Positions 8,163 to 16,383 of a stretch of DNA of 64,000 nucleotides are shown in pieces (position 1 is the first letter of the stretch; each line of letters opens with the position of its first letter). The position numbers were made by a program, and so were the translations under genes. The notes under the pieces are model-generated. The model had not been told where the DNA came from. It did not search any database and saw only the letters and a list, made by a program, of their open reading frames with translations. This stretch comes from Firmicutes bacterium HGW-Firmicutes-16. GTDB lineage: Bacteria; Bacillota; Clostridia; Oscillospirales; Oscillospiraceae. The DNA is taken from the NCBI GenBank assembly GCA_002841545.1, contig PGZZ01000009.1, positions 79,726 through 143,725 of the forward strand, written 5' to 3'.

Positions 8163-9256
8163 TACTCAAACACCACCTTTGAACGCTCCTCGACAGGGAT
8201 ATAGTCAGTGTCGACACCAAAGTATCTTGGACCGACAAGCTCCAACCCCTTTTCGCAGCGCCACATTTCAAAACACTTGAGACCAACGACATAGACGCGC
8301 TTGCCGTATTTCATTGCGTCTGTTGTTACGGGTGTGAAGGTTTCCGTGTCAACCAAGCAGATAAGGTCAGGAACAGTACAGGCAATCTTGCCGTCGACTA
8401 CGGCGATAAGATTTTCGTTCTGGAACTCCACAAAGGCGCTTCTGCCCTTAAATTCGCCCAGACCCTCAAGCATGACCTTGCCGAAGTTGAACGCTCCGCG
8501 AGTTTCACGGAGCACATCGGAAATCTTGCCCTTGAACAGCTTATATCCGTCTGTCGCTTTATAGAACGCCTCTTCAGGAGTGCCTTCAGTGCAGTTTTTG
8601 AGGTCGCGAATGGCCTTGCCGAGCTGCTCTGAACGAGTGATGATGTTCTTGACGGCGTATTCCTTGAGCTGCTTTCCGTTCATGCAATACAAACAAACGG
8701 ATACGCTTCCGCCGCAGCTCATCGTGACAGAGCGAGCAAGCTCCTCCGTCCATTTGTTTGTAATGGTATCAAAGATAACGCTGTTGCCCTTCTCATCGGT
8801 CAGAGCCATAGGTGTCGCTCTCATTCCGCCAATTGTGAAGGTCACCATCTGAAGCTCAGGGAAGGCCCTGCCCATGCCGTCTGCATCTACCATGGGCTTA
8901 CCAAGGCGCGCGCAGGCCGCAATCGGGAGCATACTGTTGACGCCGCCTGCTTCAATCGGCATGAAGGCATATATCTCCTTACCGTAGAAGCGTGATATCA
9001 TTTCAAAGAGCGTTTTGTATTCGCTTCCCCCGATGGCTTTTTCACTGAGGACAGTGGGCGCGCCCATCATCGCAATAGGCACGATAAGAGCGTCGTCGGG
9101 TACTTCCTCGGGATCGAGCATCGTGACTTCACCGCACTCGCGGACAGCACCGATGGCAACAAGTTTACCGACATAGGGATCACCGCCGCCGCCCGCGCCG
9201 AGAAGAGCCGCGCCGAGAGCGATGTCCTCAATTTCGTTTAAACCGATTTTTCGCAA
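8162..9256 (-). CDS. DUF917-family protein
   Basis: 364 residues, matching the DUF917 family in length and in motifs that can be read (LGAALLGAGGGGDPYVG near the N-terminus; PIEAGGVNS; MVDADGMGRAFPE; GGMRATP). DUF917 proteins are usually encoded next to hydantoinase/oxoprolinase proteins and are thought to act with them, perhaps as the second subunit; biochemical function is not established. The start is TTG at 9256 with AAAGGAAG upstream. Middle gene of the operon permease-DUF917-hydantoinase. Confidence 0.88.
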   Translation of the reverse strand: MRKIGLNEIEDIALGAALLGAGGGGDPYVGKLVAIGAVRECGEVTMLDPEEVPDDALIVPIAMMGAPTVLSEKAIGGSEYKTLFEMISRFYGKEIYAFMPIEAGGVNSMLPIAACARLGKPMVDADGMGRAFPELQMVTFTIGGMRATPMALTDEKGNSVIFDTITNKWTEELARSVTMSCGGSVSVCLYCMNGKQLKEYAVKNIITRSEQLGKAIRDLKNCTEGTPEEAFYKATDGYKLFKGKISDVLRETRGAFNFGKVMLEGLGEFKGRSAFVEFQNENLIAVVDGKIACTVPDLICLVDTETFTPVTTDAMKYGKRVYVVGLKCFEMWRCEKGLELVGPRYFGVDTDYIPVEERSKVVFE

Positions 9257-9272
9257 TTTTCTATACTTCCTT

Positions 9273-10604
9273 TCAGACTGACTCTGATGTTTTGTTTTTT
9301 AATGCGACCTTTCCGAGAATGGCATAGACGATGAAGGAAACCGCGATGCCGTTAATCGGGCCGACAAAGAACACATAGCCGGCAAGGCTGGGGAAATATG
9401 AGGCAAAGGTGCCGCCGGTGAGGCAGGCAACAACAACACCGACGAGATAGGCAGTCATGCCGGGCCAATAGAAACCGTTTTTAATGCTGAAGTTTTCCTT
9501 CTTGCCCTTGCCAACTATCCAGTAGTCAGCAATCATCGTTCCGGCAAGCGGAGGGATGAAGGCACAGAGAATAGTTAGGAACTGCTGAAATACGGAATAG
9601 AAGCCTGCGGCGGCAAGTGAACCGATTAGCGCGACTATGATGCCGACAGCTCCAGCAATCGCGGTCGGGATTTTCTTCTTTTCTTCGCTGAGTCCCAGAA
9701 GAACGGAAAGCGCAATGCCTCCGGTGTATGCGTTTGTGACGTTTGTCGTCCATGTTCCGGCAATTAGAGCAAGTAGTCCGAGGATTCCGAGGATAGCGGA
9801 GCCAAAGGACACGAATACAGTGGAAATATCATACTGTCCGGTGACAACGGTTAGAATTGCGCCGATCATGAGTATCAGGAAACCTGCGGGGATAACTCCA
9901 ATAAAAGAGCTCTTGATAACGTCGGCACGGCTCTTTGCGAAACGGCAGTAATCGCCCGCGATAACTCCGCCGAGAGCGAAGGTTGCTATCGTGTAGTTGA
10001 TACCAAACACAAGACCCATTTCTGTAACAGGCTTATAGAGCTTAATGAGTTCCATGCCGTCGTTTTTGACAATAGCAAGAACAAGACCGTAAATGCAGAC
10101 GATGACGAGCAAAGGAACAGCTACAATATTAAGAAGCTTGAGTCCCTTGAAGCCATAGCAGGCTGTCAGAAGCATGATGACGCCCCAGAATACGATACTT
10201 ACCCAGACGGGAATGTTAACATTGAAGATTACGGCGAACATGGTACTGAACGAAATTCCGCAGACTGCGGACTGAACGCCGAACCAACCGATGCAGGCAA
10301 TAGCCAAAAGAACGCTGATTATGTACTTTGCGCCTTTTTGACCTAGTGAGGAACCTGCCATGACTGAAGTCGGAAGACCTAAATCGCAGCCTTGCATTCC
10401 GATTAAGGACATATAAAGAGCTACAAGACCGTATCCGATTAGAATTGCAATGGCACACTCTCCAAGTGTTAGATATGAGCCGAGAAGCCCTCCGACCATC
10501 AGACAGGACACGCAGATCATTGCGCCTGCCCACACCATTGTGATTGAGAACCAGCCTTGACGCTGATTTTCCGCGATTTTGAAAGCATTGTTGTTTTCTT
10601 GCAT
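9273..10604 (-). CDS. NCS1-family nucleobase/cytosine-type permease (CodB-like)
   Basis: 443 residues from the ATG preceded by GAGAGGGG (8-base spacing); an upstream in-frame GTG at 10628 lies before that ribosome site and is rejected. It has about twelve hydrophobic segments, the NCS1 N-terminal region (NQRQGWFSITMVWAGAMICVS), a QSAVCGISF segment and a conserved GVIAGDYCRFAK loop. It is a cation-coupled importer of a pyrimidine, allantoin or hydantoin-like ring compound. First gene of the operon, so its substrate probably feeds the hydantoinase/DUF917 pair. 'Cytosine permease' would be the automatic name but there is no deaminase here to support cytosine. Confidence 0.88.
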   Translation of the reverse strand: MQENNNAFKIAENQRQGWFSITMVWAGAMICVSCLMVGGLLGSYLTLGECAIAILIGYGLVALYMSLIGMQGCDLGLPTSVMAGSSLGQKGAKYIISVLLAIACIGWFGVQSAVCGISFSTMFAVIFNVNIPVWVSIVFWGVIMLLTACYGFKGLKLLNIVAVPLLVIVCIYGLVLAIVKNDGMELIKLYKPVTEMGLVFGINYTIATFALGGVIAGDYCRFAKSRADVIKSSFIGVIPAGFLILMIGAILTVVTGQYDISTVFVSFGSAILGILGLLALIAGTWTTNVTNAYTGGIALSVLLGLSEEKKKIPTAIAGAVGIIVALIGSLAAAGFYSVFQQFLTILCAFIPPLAGTMIADYWIVGKGKKENFSIKNGFYWPGMTAYLVGVVVACLTGGTFASYFPSLAGYVFFVGPINGIAVSFIVYAILGKVALKNKTSESV

Positions 10605-10630
10605 TAAAATTACCCCTCTCTTCAACACTA

Positions 10631-10648
10631 ATTAACTAATTGGTTAAT
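10631..10648. promoter_or_regulatory. 18-bp palindrome upstream of the permease operon
   Basis: ATTAACTAATTGGTTAAT reads the same on both strands except for one symmetric pair. It lies 26 bases before the permease ATG, in an AT-rich region that must hold the operon promoter. Candidate operator, possibly for the neighbouring PucR regulator (inference). Confidence 0.45.
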
Positions 10649-10728
10649 AATTTAAATAGTGCTGCTATATTAAAGCTATTATACAGATAACGCCCTCTCG
10701 CGTCTTTATCTCCAAAGCAAAATGGAAT

Positions 10729-10763
10729 CCCCTGTATTTTGTCCTTTTGGACAAATACAGGGG
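10729..10763. terminator. Strong inverted repeat after pucR
   Basis: Near-perfect 15-base arms (CCCCTGTATTT.GTCC / GGACAAATACAGGGG) around TTTT, located 32 bases after the pucR stop and 125 bases before the permease start. It probably terminates pucR (minus strand), although no strong T-run follows. The GTCC..GGAC core could alternatively be a protein-binding site. Confidence 0.55.
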
Positions 10764-10795
10764 ATAACTAGAGTATAAAAGCGTTAGATATTACT

Positions 10796-12370
10796 TTATT
10801 CGGATTGCATCAGCCGCTGCACGGCAACTGCCTCAAAAAGACGGTACGAAGCGGGCATCTGACCGATTGTAAAGCCGATGCAGTCCGATATGCACTTGAG
10901 CCGATATTTTACAGTGTTTTTATGAAGAAACAGCAGCTCTGCCGCGACCTGAACGCTCAAATCAGAGTCGAGCAGGAAAACAGACAGCGTAAGTTCAAGG
11001 TCCTCGCTGTAACGTCTGCGGTGCAAAGCGTTAAGAGGGGAGAGAACCTTTGCGACAGCCTCCTCGCCGGATGAAATTGCGCTTCTGCATATTCTGGCAA
11101 AAACTATTTCGTCGCCTGTAAAACACAGACGTTGCGGCTGAATTCTTTTAGCGTCAGCAAGGAATTCCTTGTTTGCTAGATAGGCCTCGCGAACATCCGT
11201 CGGGTTTTCAAGATTGGTAAATGTCGAGAGGTATACTCCATCGGGAAGATGCTCAGTTATTGTGTCTCTGAGGACTTCAGTATCCGATGATGTGCAGGGC
11301 CCGTCCATAAACAAAACAAGATAACTGTCATAAATGTCGGCAAAGGCGGTCTTGCAAAAACGCGCTGCGCAGTCGGCCGCCGCATCTGCGTGTTCGGCGG
11401 AAAACTTGTTTCCCGAAAAAACCCACATAGTATGAACCGAGGCAATATCGATATTGAACAAATCCGCCAGACGGCGCATTTTTAGCGGCTCATCAAGCAG
11501 TATCGCTTTGACAAGCTCCGCAACGACTGTGCGCTCATGCTGCTGACTCCACAGACTGACCGCAAGCTGAACACTCTCCGTTGCTTGCTGTAGTTCATTT
11601 TTGTTAAGCGGCTCACTGTCTCTGATTATAAAAAGCTCCATGTTAGTCGAGTCCTCGGTCTTTATCCACTCGCGATAGAGAAGCCCATTTGGAACAGCTG
11701 AAAAGCCGCAAGGCGCACCCGAAGGCTTAGGCAGCTCAGATGCCTTTAAATAGGCGTGCAGTCCGCTCGAAGTACGAGGCCAAGCTGCTTCATTAAGCAC
11801 ACGAAGCTGTGAATCGGTGAGGATGACCGTCGCGCGTAGACGGTCGGAAAGCATCTTGAGCACGGTATCCACAGTTTGCTGATACTGCGGAAGCTTTGCA
11901 ACACGCTCGAGTATCTCAACAACCAGCGAGGTACCGGAGAGCTGATCCTTGATTATCGCGCCCATCACGTCGCAGATAACCTCGCTGTAGCGCAGATCAA
12001 CACGGTTTTTGGGCATGCAGATCAGCGTGAAGTCAAGCTCATCAGCAACCTGAATAAGGCTTGTGTCGATGCTTTTTAAAAATACTCCGACATAATAGAG
12101 GATAAGCCCGACCTCGCCGCCCTCAGCGAGACGGCGGATATTGCGGCACTGAAGCTCAAAATCGTCGGTCACGTTCATGAAGCCGGTAATAACTATTTCG
12201 CTGCCGAAAAACTCGTCGTTGTGGAACATGGCGTCGTTTAATATTTCGGGGTCAGCAGCTTCCAGAACAGAGATGGACGAGACAATCTTTTTAAGACCGC
12301 CGCGTCCCGCAATAACTTCAGCATCGCGCAGGGACGGGAGCTGCAGTAGGTCTCCTACCGTTACGCTCAT
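10796..12370 (-). CDS. pucR: PucR-family transcriptional regulator
   Basis: 524 residues in the usual PucR architecture: an N-terminal PucR sensor domain (~1-125, starting SVTVGDLLQLPSLRDAEVIAG), a central CdaR/GGDEF-like region and a C-terminal HTH_30 helix-turn-helix (VAAELLFLHKNTVKYRLKCI, ~480). PucR proteins activate purine, allantoin or other nitrogen-ring catabolic operons in response to the substrate. It is encoded directly upstream of, and on the same strand as, the permease/DUF917/hydantoinase operon, which is its most likely target. ATG start; no strong ribosome site is obvious beyond AGAGAGTAGG. Confidence 0.88.
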   Translation of the reverse strand: MSVTVGDLLQLPSLRDAEVIAGRGGLKKIVSSISVLEAADPEILNDAMFHNDEFFGSEIVITGFMNVTDDFELQCRNIRRLAEGGEVGLILYYVGVFLKSIDTSLIQVADELDFTLICMPKNRVDLRYSEVICDVMGAIIKDQLSGTSLVVEILERVAKLPQYQQTVDTVLKMLSDRLRATVILTDSQLRVLNEAAWPRTSSGLHAYLKASELPKPSGAPCGFSAVPNGLLYREWIKTEDSTNMELFIIRDSEPLNKNELQQATESVQLAVSLWSQQHERTVVAELVKAILLDEPLKMRRLADLFNIDIASVHTMWVFSGNKFSAEHADAAADCAARFCKTAFADIYDSYLVLFMDGPCTSSDTEVLRDTITEHLPDGVYLSTFTNLENPTDVREAYLANKEFLADAKRIQPQRLCFTGDEIVFARICRSAISSGEEAVAKVLSPLNALHRRRYSEDLELTLSVFLLDSDLSVQVAAELLFLHKNTVKYRLKCISDCIGFTIGQMPASYRLFEAVAVQRLMQSE

Positions 12371-12473
12371 ATGTAAATCCTACTCTCTCTGCATTTTTGT
12401 CTATTATAACAAATCGAGTTGCAGAACACAATAAGAAAACACTGAGTCTAGTGAGTAGTTATGTAAACCATTG

Positions 12474-12501
12474 TTGACAATACATATTTTTAGTTTATTA
12501 T
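12474..12501 (+). promoter_or_regulatory. Promoter of the rRNA methyltransferase gene
   Basis: TTGACA (12474-12479), 16-base AT-rich spacer, TATTAT (12496-12501); about 40 bases before the ATG. Consistent with a sigma-A housekeeping promoter. Confidence 0.7.
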
Positions 12502-12542
12502 TTAAAGAGAACAAATCAATTATTTCGAAGTGAGAAGGATAC

Positions 12543-13772
12543 ATGAAGAAAACACGCGAATATCCAGTGATTACGATTACGCGGAAGGCTCAAGCCGCGC
12601 TTGAGGGTGGGCATCCTTGGGTCTATGACGAGGAAGTCCTCACATCCACGGACGGCGTACAGAACGGGATACTTGTCGACGTCGTGAGTGATAAGGATAA
12701 ATTCCTCGGCACAGGCATCCTGAGTCAAAAATCAAAAATACGGATACGAATCATATCCCGAAACGCAAACGACAGCTTCGATGAGGCTTTTTTCGAGCGC
12801 CGCCTTCGCTACGCATGGGAGTACCGAAAGACGGTAATGGCTGACGATATAAACGCCTGTCGAGTAATTTTCGGCGAAGCGGACGGCTTTCCCGGACTGA
12901 CGGTCGACCGATACGGTGACCTGCTTGTGACGCAGACGCTTTCAATTGGCATCGAGAATATTAAATCTATGCTGTTTCCGTTAATATATAAGGTTCTAAC
13001 CGAGGACGGGCAGAAGATAAGCGGAATATTTGAGAGAAACGATGTCGCAATCCGCGAGCTTGAGGGTATGGAGCAGTTTAAGGGCTGGTTTCCACTTGAA
13101 GGCGTACTACAGCTAGAATCCGCTGTCACCTTGATACGTGAGAACGGTATAGAATACGAGGTCGATGTCGAGAACGGACAGAAGACAGGTTTTTTTCTTG
13201 ACCAGAAATATAACCGCCTTGCGGTTTCAAGACTGGCGAAGGGAAAGCGAGTGCTTGACTGCTTCACCCATACGGGCTCCTTTGCGCTTAATGCTGCGCT
13301 CGGCGGAGCTGAGAGAGTCTGCGCCGTTGACGTTTCAGCAAGTGCGATTGAAATGGCTCGGAGGAACGCGGTCCGCAACGGACTTGAAGGCAGGATGGAA
13401 TTTCTTGCCGCTGACGTGCTGGATTTGCTTCCGGAAATTGAGCGAAAAGGGGAGAAGCCCTATGATTTCATCATCCTTGACCCGCCGGCTTTTACGAAAT
13501 CACGGAAAACCGTTGAAAGCGCTCTGCGCGGCTACAACGAGATTAATTATCGGGCGATGAAGCTCCTGCCTCGTGGCGGCTATCTTGCGACCTGTTCCTG
13601 CTCTCATTTCATGCCGGATGAGCTTTTTAAAAAAATGTTAAAATCGGCGGCACGCGATGCATCTGTTGAGCTGCGCCAGATTGAAGCCCGTCAGCAGTCG
13701 CCCGACCATCCGATACTTTGGAATGTACCGGAAACGGATTACCTGAAATTTTATATTTTCCAGATAGTATAA
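12543..13772 (+). CDS. rlmI: RlmI-type 23S rRNA (cytosine-C5) methyltransferase
   Basis: 409 residues. An N-terminal PUA RNA-binding domain (~1-80, with GGHPWVYDEEV) is followed by a linker domain and a class I SAM methyltransferase domain (~190-409). Motif X is FFLDQKYNR, motif I VLDCFTHTGSFALNAALGGA, motif IV LDPPAFTKS and the catalytic-cysteine motif TCSCSHFM (~355). The family methylates a cytosine such as C1962 of 23S rRNA (E. coli numbering). Stand-alone gene between its own promoter and terminator. The ATG follows GAAGTGAGAAGG. Confidence 0.9.
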   Translation: MKKTREYPVITITRKAQAALEGGHPWVYDEEVLTSTDGVQNGILVDVVSDKDKFLGTGILSQKSKIRIRIISRNANDSFDEAFFERRLRYAWEYRKTVMADDINACRVIFGEADGFPGLTVDRYGDLLVTQTLSIGIENIKSMLFPLIYKVLTEDGQKISGIFERNDVAIRELEGMEQFKGWFPLEGVLQLESAVTLIRENGIEYEVDVENGQKTGFFLDQKYNRLAVSRLAKGKRVLDCFTHTGSFALNAALGGAERVCAVDVSASAIEMARRNAVRNGLEGRMEFLAADVLDLLPEIERKGEKPYDFIILDPPAFTKSRKTVESALRGYNEINYRAMKLLPRGGYLATCSCSHFMPDELFKKMLKSAARDASVELRQIEARQQSPDHPILWNVPETDYLKFYIFQIV

Positions 13773-13813
13773 AGCTTGCGGCGGATACATTTTGGTATCC
13801 GCCGCAAGCTTTT
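13772..13813. terminator. Bidirectional terminator after rlmI
   Basis: Perfect 17-base stem beginning AAGCTTGCGGCGG with an ATTTTG loop. It overlaps the last base of the rlmI stop codon and is followed by TTTATT; on the other strand it lies just after the FGGY kinase stop. Confidence 0.9.
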
Positions 13814-13827
13814 ATTATGTAATGTGC

Positions 13828-15444
13828 TTACAAGCAGTTAATAATTGCACTTCGCGCCGCAAAGTTCCGGCGATTGTCTTTATAGAGGTTCTTGTAAATC
13901 TCAAAGCCGGTGTCATATAGCGCTCTGTGTGCGCTTTGCGGCAGATAGGTGCAGTTGGCAGTGACAAGCTTTGCGGCTTGCCCGAAGCCTTCAATCAATC
14001 CAAGACCCACAGCTGCCGTTACTGCCGCACCTACGGCTCCGACATTCTGCGGATTCTCAACAGTCTCGATTTCGCGGTTCAGAACATCAGATAGGATTTG
14101 GCAGGTGACAGCAGACAACGCACCGCCGCCGACGAAACGTATGGTTTTAGAGGTTTTTGTTTTCTTTTCCTGTGATTCAAGCATCCAGCGCATATGATAG
14201 CAAACGCCCTCGAGCACCGAGCGAATTAGCTGAGTCTTTCCTGTGTCTAGTCCTATGTTAATGAACATACCCCTTGCCTGCGAATCCTCGAACGGACAGC
14301 GGTTTCCGTGCAGCCACGGAGTGAAGATAACACCGTTCGAGCCGGCGGGGATTTGCGCGACAACAAACATCATATAATCGTATAGGCTTTTATATATTGC
14401 TTCCTGAGAATCGGAAACGTGCTTTTTTTCAAGATAAATATCGATCTCGTCGAGGGCAAGGTGGTCCTTGACCCATTCAAGGCATTTTCCGGCCGTTTCA
14501 AGCTCCGCGAAATAGTTGTAGAAACCGGGATTCGCGCCAACAACAGCCGCAATCTTGGCAGAAACATCGACCATCGGCTTATCGACAACCGTCGAGACCC
14601 AGCCGGAAGTACCGCAATAAATATGCGTGTCGTGGAGTTCAACAGCCCCCGCACCGACGCCGATAAGGGAGGCGTCACCGCCACCTCCGAAAACAGGTGT
14701 TCCGGGACGAAGTCCTAGTTCTCCAGCGGAAACGTCAGTGAGCGTGCCCGCGCAGTCGGTCGATTTAATCAGAGGAGGTAAATGCTCGTATTGAACGCCG
14801 AGCATGTTACACATACTGCGGCTGAAGCACTCATGGCCTTTTCTTATATCATAAAGCATTGTTGAAAAGGCAGAGTCTGCCGTCATAACAAATTCACCGC
14901 AGCTGCGGTGGATGAGATATTCCTTTACATCCAGCCAATATCGAACCTTTGAAAATAGCTCCGGTTCATTCTTTTCGACCCATTTATATTTCCAGACCGT
15001 ATCCTTCACGCTCGCGGCGACGGCTTTTGTTATTACAAGGGATTTAGCGAGCTTTAGGACATTGCAGCCGTCTACTGTCAGACCGCTGCTCAGACCCTCT
15101 TTGAGTTCTTTTACGGCACGCTGATCCATATAGTTCATTGCGGGACGCAACGGCGTTCCATTTTCATCGACGAGAACGAGCCCCTGCATCTGGGTACAGA
15201 AGGATAGACCCGCGACTGCTTCCGCAGAGATTCCGGACTGAGCAATAATCTGCTTTGTGGTAACGCACATAGCGTCCCACCAATCTTCTGCGTTCTGTTC
15301 TGCACCGCCGTTTTGCAGAACTGTAATAGGGTAGCTTTTTCCAGCGGAGGCAATCAGCTCAATGCTCGAATGTATGTAATATAGGCAAGTCTTGACAGCT
15401 GTCGTGCCTAAATCATATGCAAGTATATATGCTCCGTCCTTCAC
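13828..15444 (-). CDS. FGGY-family carbohydrate kinase (xylulokinase-like)
   Basis: 538 residues, the usual FGGY size or slightly longer. N-terminal ATPase motif YDLGTTAVKTCLY (~9), substrate region GLSFCTQMQGLVLVDENGTPLRPAMNYMDQRA (typical of xylulokinases, with Asp/Gln contacts) and C-terminal motifs GTSGW (~280) and RFVGGGALSAVTCQILSDVLN (~445) for nucleotide binding. It would phosphorylate a ketose or polyol using ATP in the cytoplasm. Located 48 bases downstream of the TetR gene in one operon, and divergent from the aminotransferase/aldolase pair, so a phosphosugar pathway ending in aldol cleavage is plausible. The exact sugar cannot be read. Confidence 0.88.
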   Translation of the reverse strand: MKDGAYILAYDLGTTAVKTCLYYIHSSIELIASAGKSYPITVLQNGGAEQNAEDWWDAMCVTTKQIIAQSGISAEAVAGLSFCTQMQGLVLVDENGTPLRPAMNYMDQRAVKELKEGLSSGLTVDGCNVLKLAKSLVITKAVAASVKDTVWKYKWVEKNEPELFSKVRYWLDVKEYLIHRSCGEFVMTADSAFSTMLYDIRKGHECFSRSMCNMLGVQYEHLPPLIKSTDCAGTLTDVSAGELGLRPGTPVFGGGGDASLIGVGAGAVELHDTHIYCGTSGWVSTVVDKPMVDVSAKIAAVVGANPGFYNYFAELETAGKCLEWVKDHLALDEIDIYLEKKHVSDSQEAIYKSLYDYMMFVVAQIPAGSNGVIFTPWLHGNRCPFEDSQARGMFINIGLDTGKTQLIRSVLEGVCYHMRWMLESQEKKTKTSKTIRFVGGGALSAVTCQILSDVLNREIETVENPQNVGAVGAAVTAAVGLGLIEGFGQAAKLVTANCTYLPQSAHRALYDTGFEIYKNLYKDNRRNFAARSAIINCL

Positions 15445-15492
15445 GACTATCCCCCCCTAAAATTTCAACAATATTAGTTCAAAATCAATCTG

Positions 15493-16137
15493 CTATTTTG
15501 AAAAAGCGGATTTAATAAACTTCATCATCTGTTCGACAACAAAATCGTCTCTCTGAAGTATATCGGTACTGACGTAAACCTTGAAACGTTCTTTGTAGTA
15601 GTCACAGGTATAGGAAAACTGGAGCATCATAAAGAGATTGTCGAGCATAAACGCAAACATTCTGGCATCGCAGTCAGGACGTATGACGCCGTCTGACTTT
15701 GCCTTTTCTATAAGCTGAGCGTAGAGTGTGGCGGTAAAGGATTCCAGCCAGTCAACCTCCTGAAAAACAAGAGTCGGGCTGCCGTGCGCCGTCATCTCAT
15801 TGTATAGCCTTATCATGCTTTCATTTTCTCGAGAGTGCTGCTGAACAGTACGGAGCACCTTCTCGACCTTTTCGAAAACGTCCCCCTCCTCATCGGCAAG
15901 AGACCTCAGCTGAGCTTTAAGATCCGCTGCGCCGTATTTAACGGTTGAGATGAAGAGATCCTCTTTGCTCTCAAAATACTTAAATAGACTTCCGACGCTG
16001 ATGTCCGCTGCTTTTGCCACACGGTTCGTATTCGCGTGTTCAAAGCCGTTTTCTGCAAATTCCGCAATAGCAGCCTGCATAATTCGCTGCTGCTTTTCTT
16101 CTGGAATTCTTAAATATAAATCAGTAATAATTATCAC
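15493..16137 (-). CDS. TetR-family regulator of the kinase/aminotransferase locus
   Basis: 214 residues. Clear TetR HTH (~14-60: IMQAAIAEFAENGFEHANTNRVAKAADISVGSLFKYFESKEDL) and a helical ligand domain. The start is uncertain: the frame opens with a GTG inside GAGGTGAT, which would normally serve as the ribosome site, so a rarer downstream initiation (ATT codons) is possible. A palindrome (16148-16165) sits just before the start and a related one (16333-16352) just after the promoter of the divergent aminotransferase gene, so this protein probably represses both directions until an unknown inducer binds. Confidence 0.88.
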   Translation of the reverse strand: MIIITDLYLRIPEEKQQRIMQAAIAEFAENGFEHANTNRVAKAADISVGSLFKYFESKEDLFISTVKYGAADLKAQLRSLADEEGDVFEKVEKVLRTVQQHSRENESMIRLYNEMTAHGSPTLVFQEVDWLESFTATLYAQLIEKAKSDGVIRPDCDARMFAFMLDNLFMMLQFSYTCDYYKERFKVYVSTDILQRDDFVVEQMMKFIKSAFSK

Positions 16138-16147
16138 CTCTCATATG

Positions 16148-16165
16148 AGTGAGCAATCGCTCACT
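16148..16165. promoter_or_regulatory. TetR operator 1
   Basis: AGTGAGC-AATC-GCTCACT: 7-base perfect arms around a 4-base centre, 10 bases upstream of the TetR start (minus strand). Shares the GTGAG..CTCAC core with the second palindrome at 16333-16352. Confidence 0.65.
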
Positions 16166-16295
16166 ATTTACAATGTTAACAGGTTTATACAAAAAAGCAA
16201 CTGTTTTCGAATGTGAATTAGTGAAGAAATCACCCGTTATTATCGTATAATTTGCATAATATTTGAAGCGACAGAGCAAAAATGTGTTTTGTTCG

Positions 16296-16323
16296 TTGAC
16301 AATCAATAGGGTTATGCTATACT
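16296..16323 (+). promoter_or_regulatory. Promoter of the aminotransferase-aldolase operon
   Basis: TTGACA (16296-16301), 16-base spacer, TATACT (16318-16323): nearly ideal sigma-A promoter. Transcription should start at about 16330, right at operator 2. Confidence 0.82.
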
Positions 16324-16332
16324 CGAAATTGA

Positions 16333-16352
16333 AAGTGAGTGGTGACTCACTT
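16333..16352. promoter_or_regulatory. TetR operator 2
   Basis: AAGTGAGT-GGTG-ACTCACTT: 8-base perfect arms around a 4-base centre, about +4 to +23 relative to the predicted start. Occupation would block transcription directly. Same core as operator 1. Confidence 0.7.
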
Positions 16353-16383
16353 ATAAAAGATTTTTCGCTTTGGAGGAATGTTC

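Noticed and set aside
10604..10628. GTG start for the NCS1 permease, 8 codons upstream
   Set aside because: The ribosome site GAGAGGGG lies after this codon, directly before the ATG at 10604.
16378..16383. ATG at 16378 as the aminotransferase start
   Set aside because: Only one base after the TGGAGG ribosome site; ATG 16384 has normal spacing.
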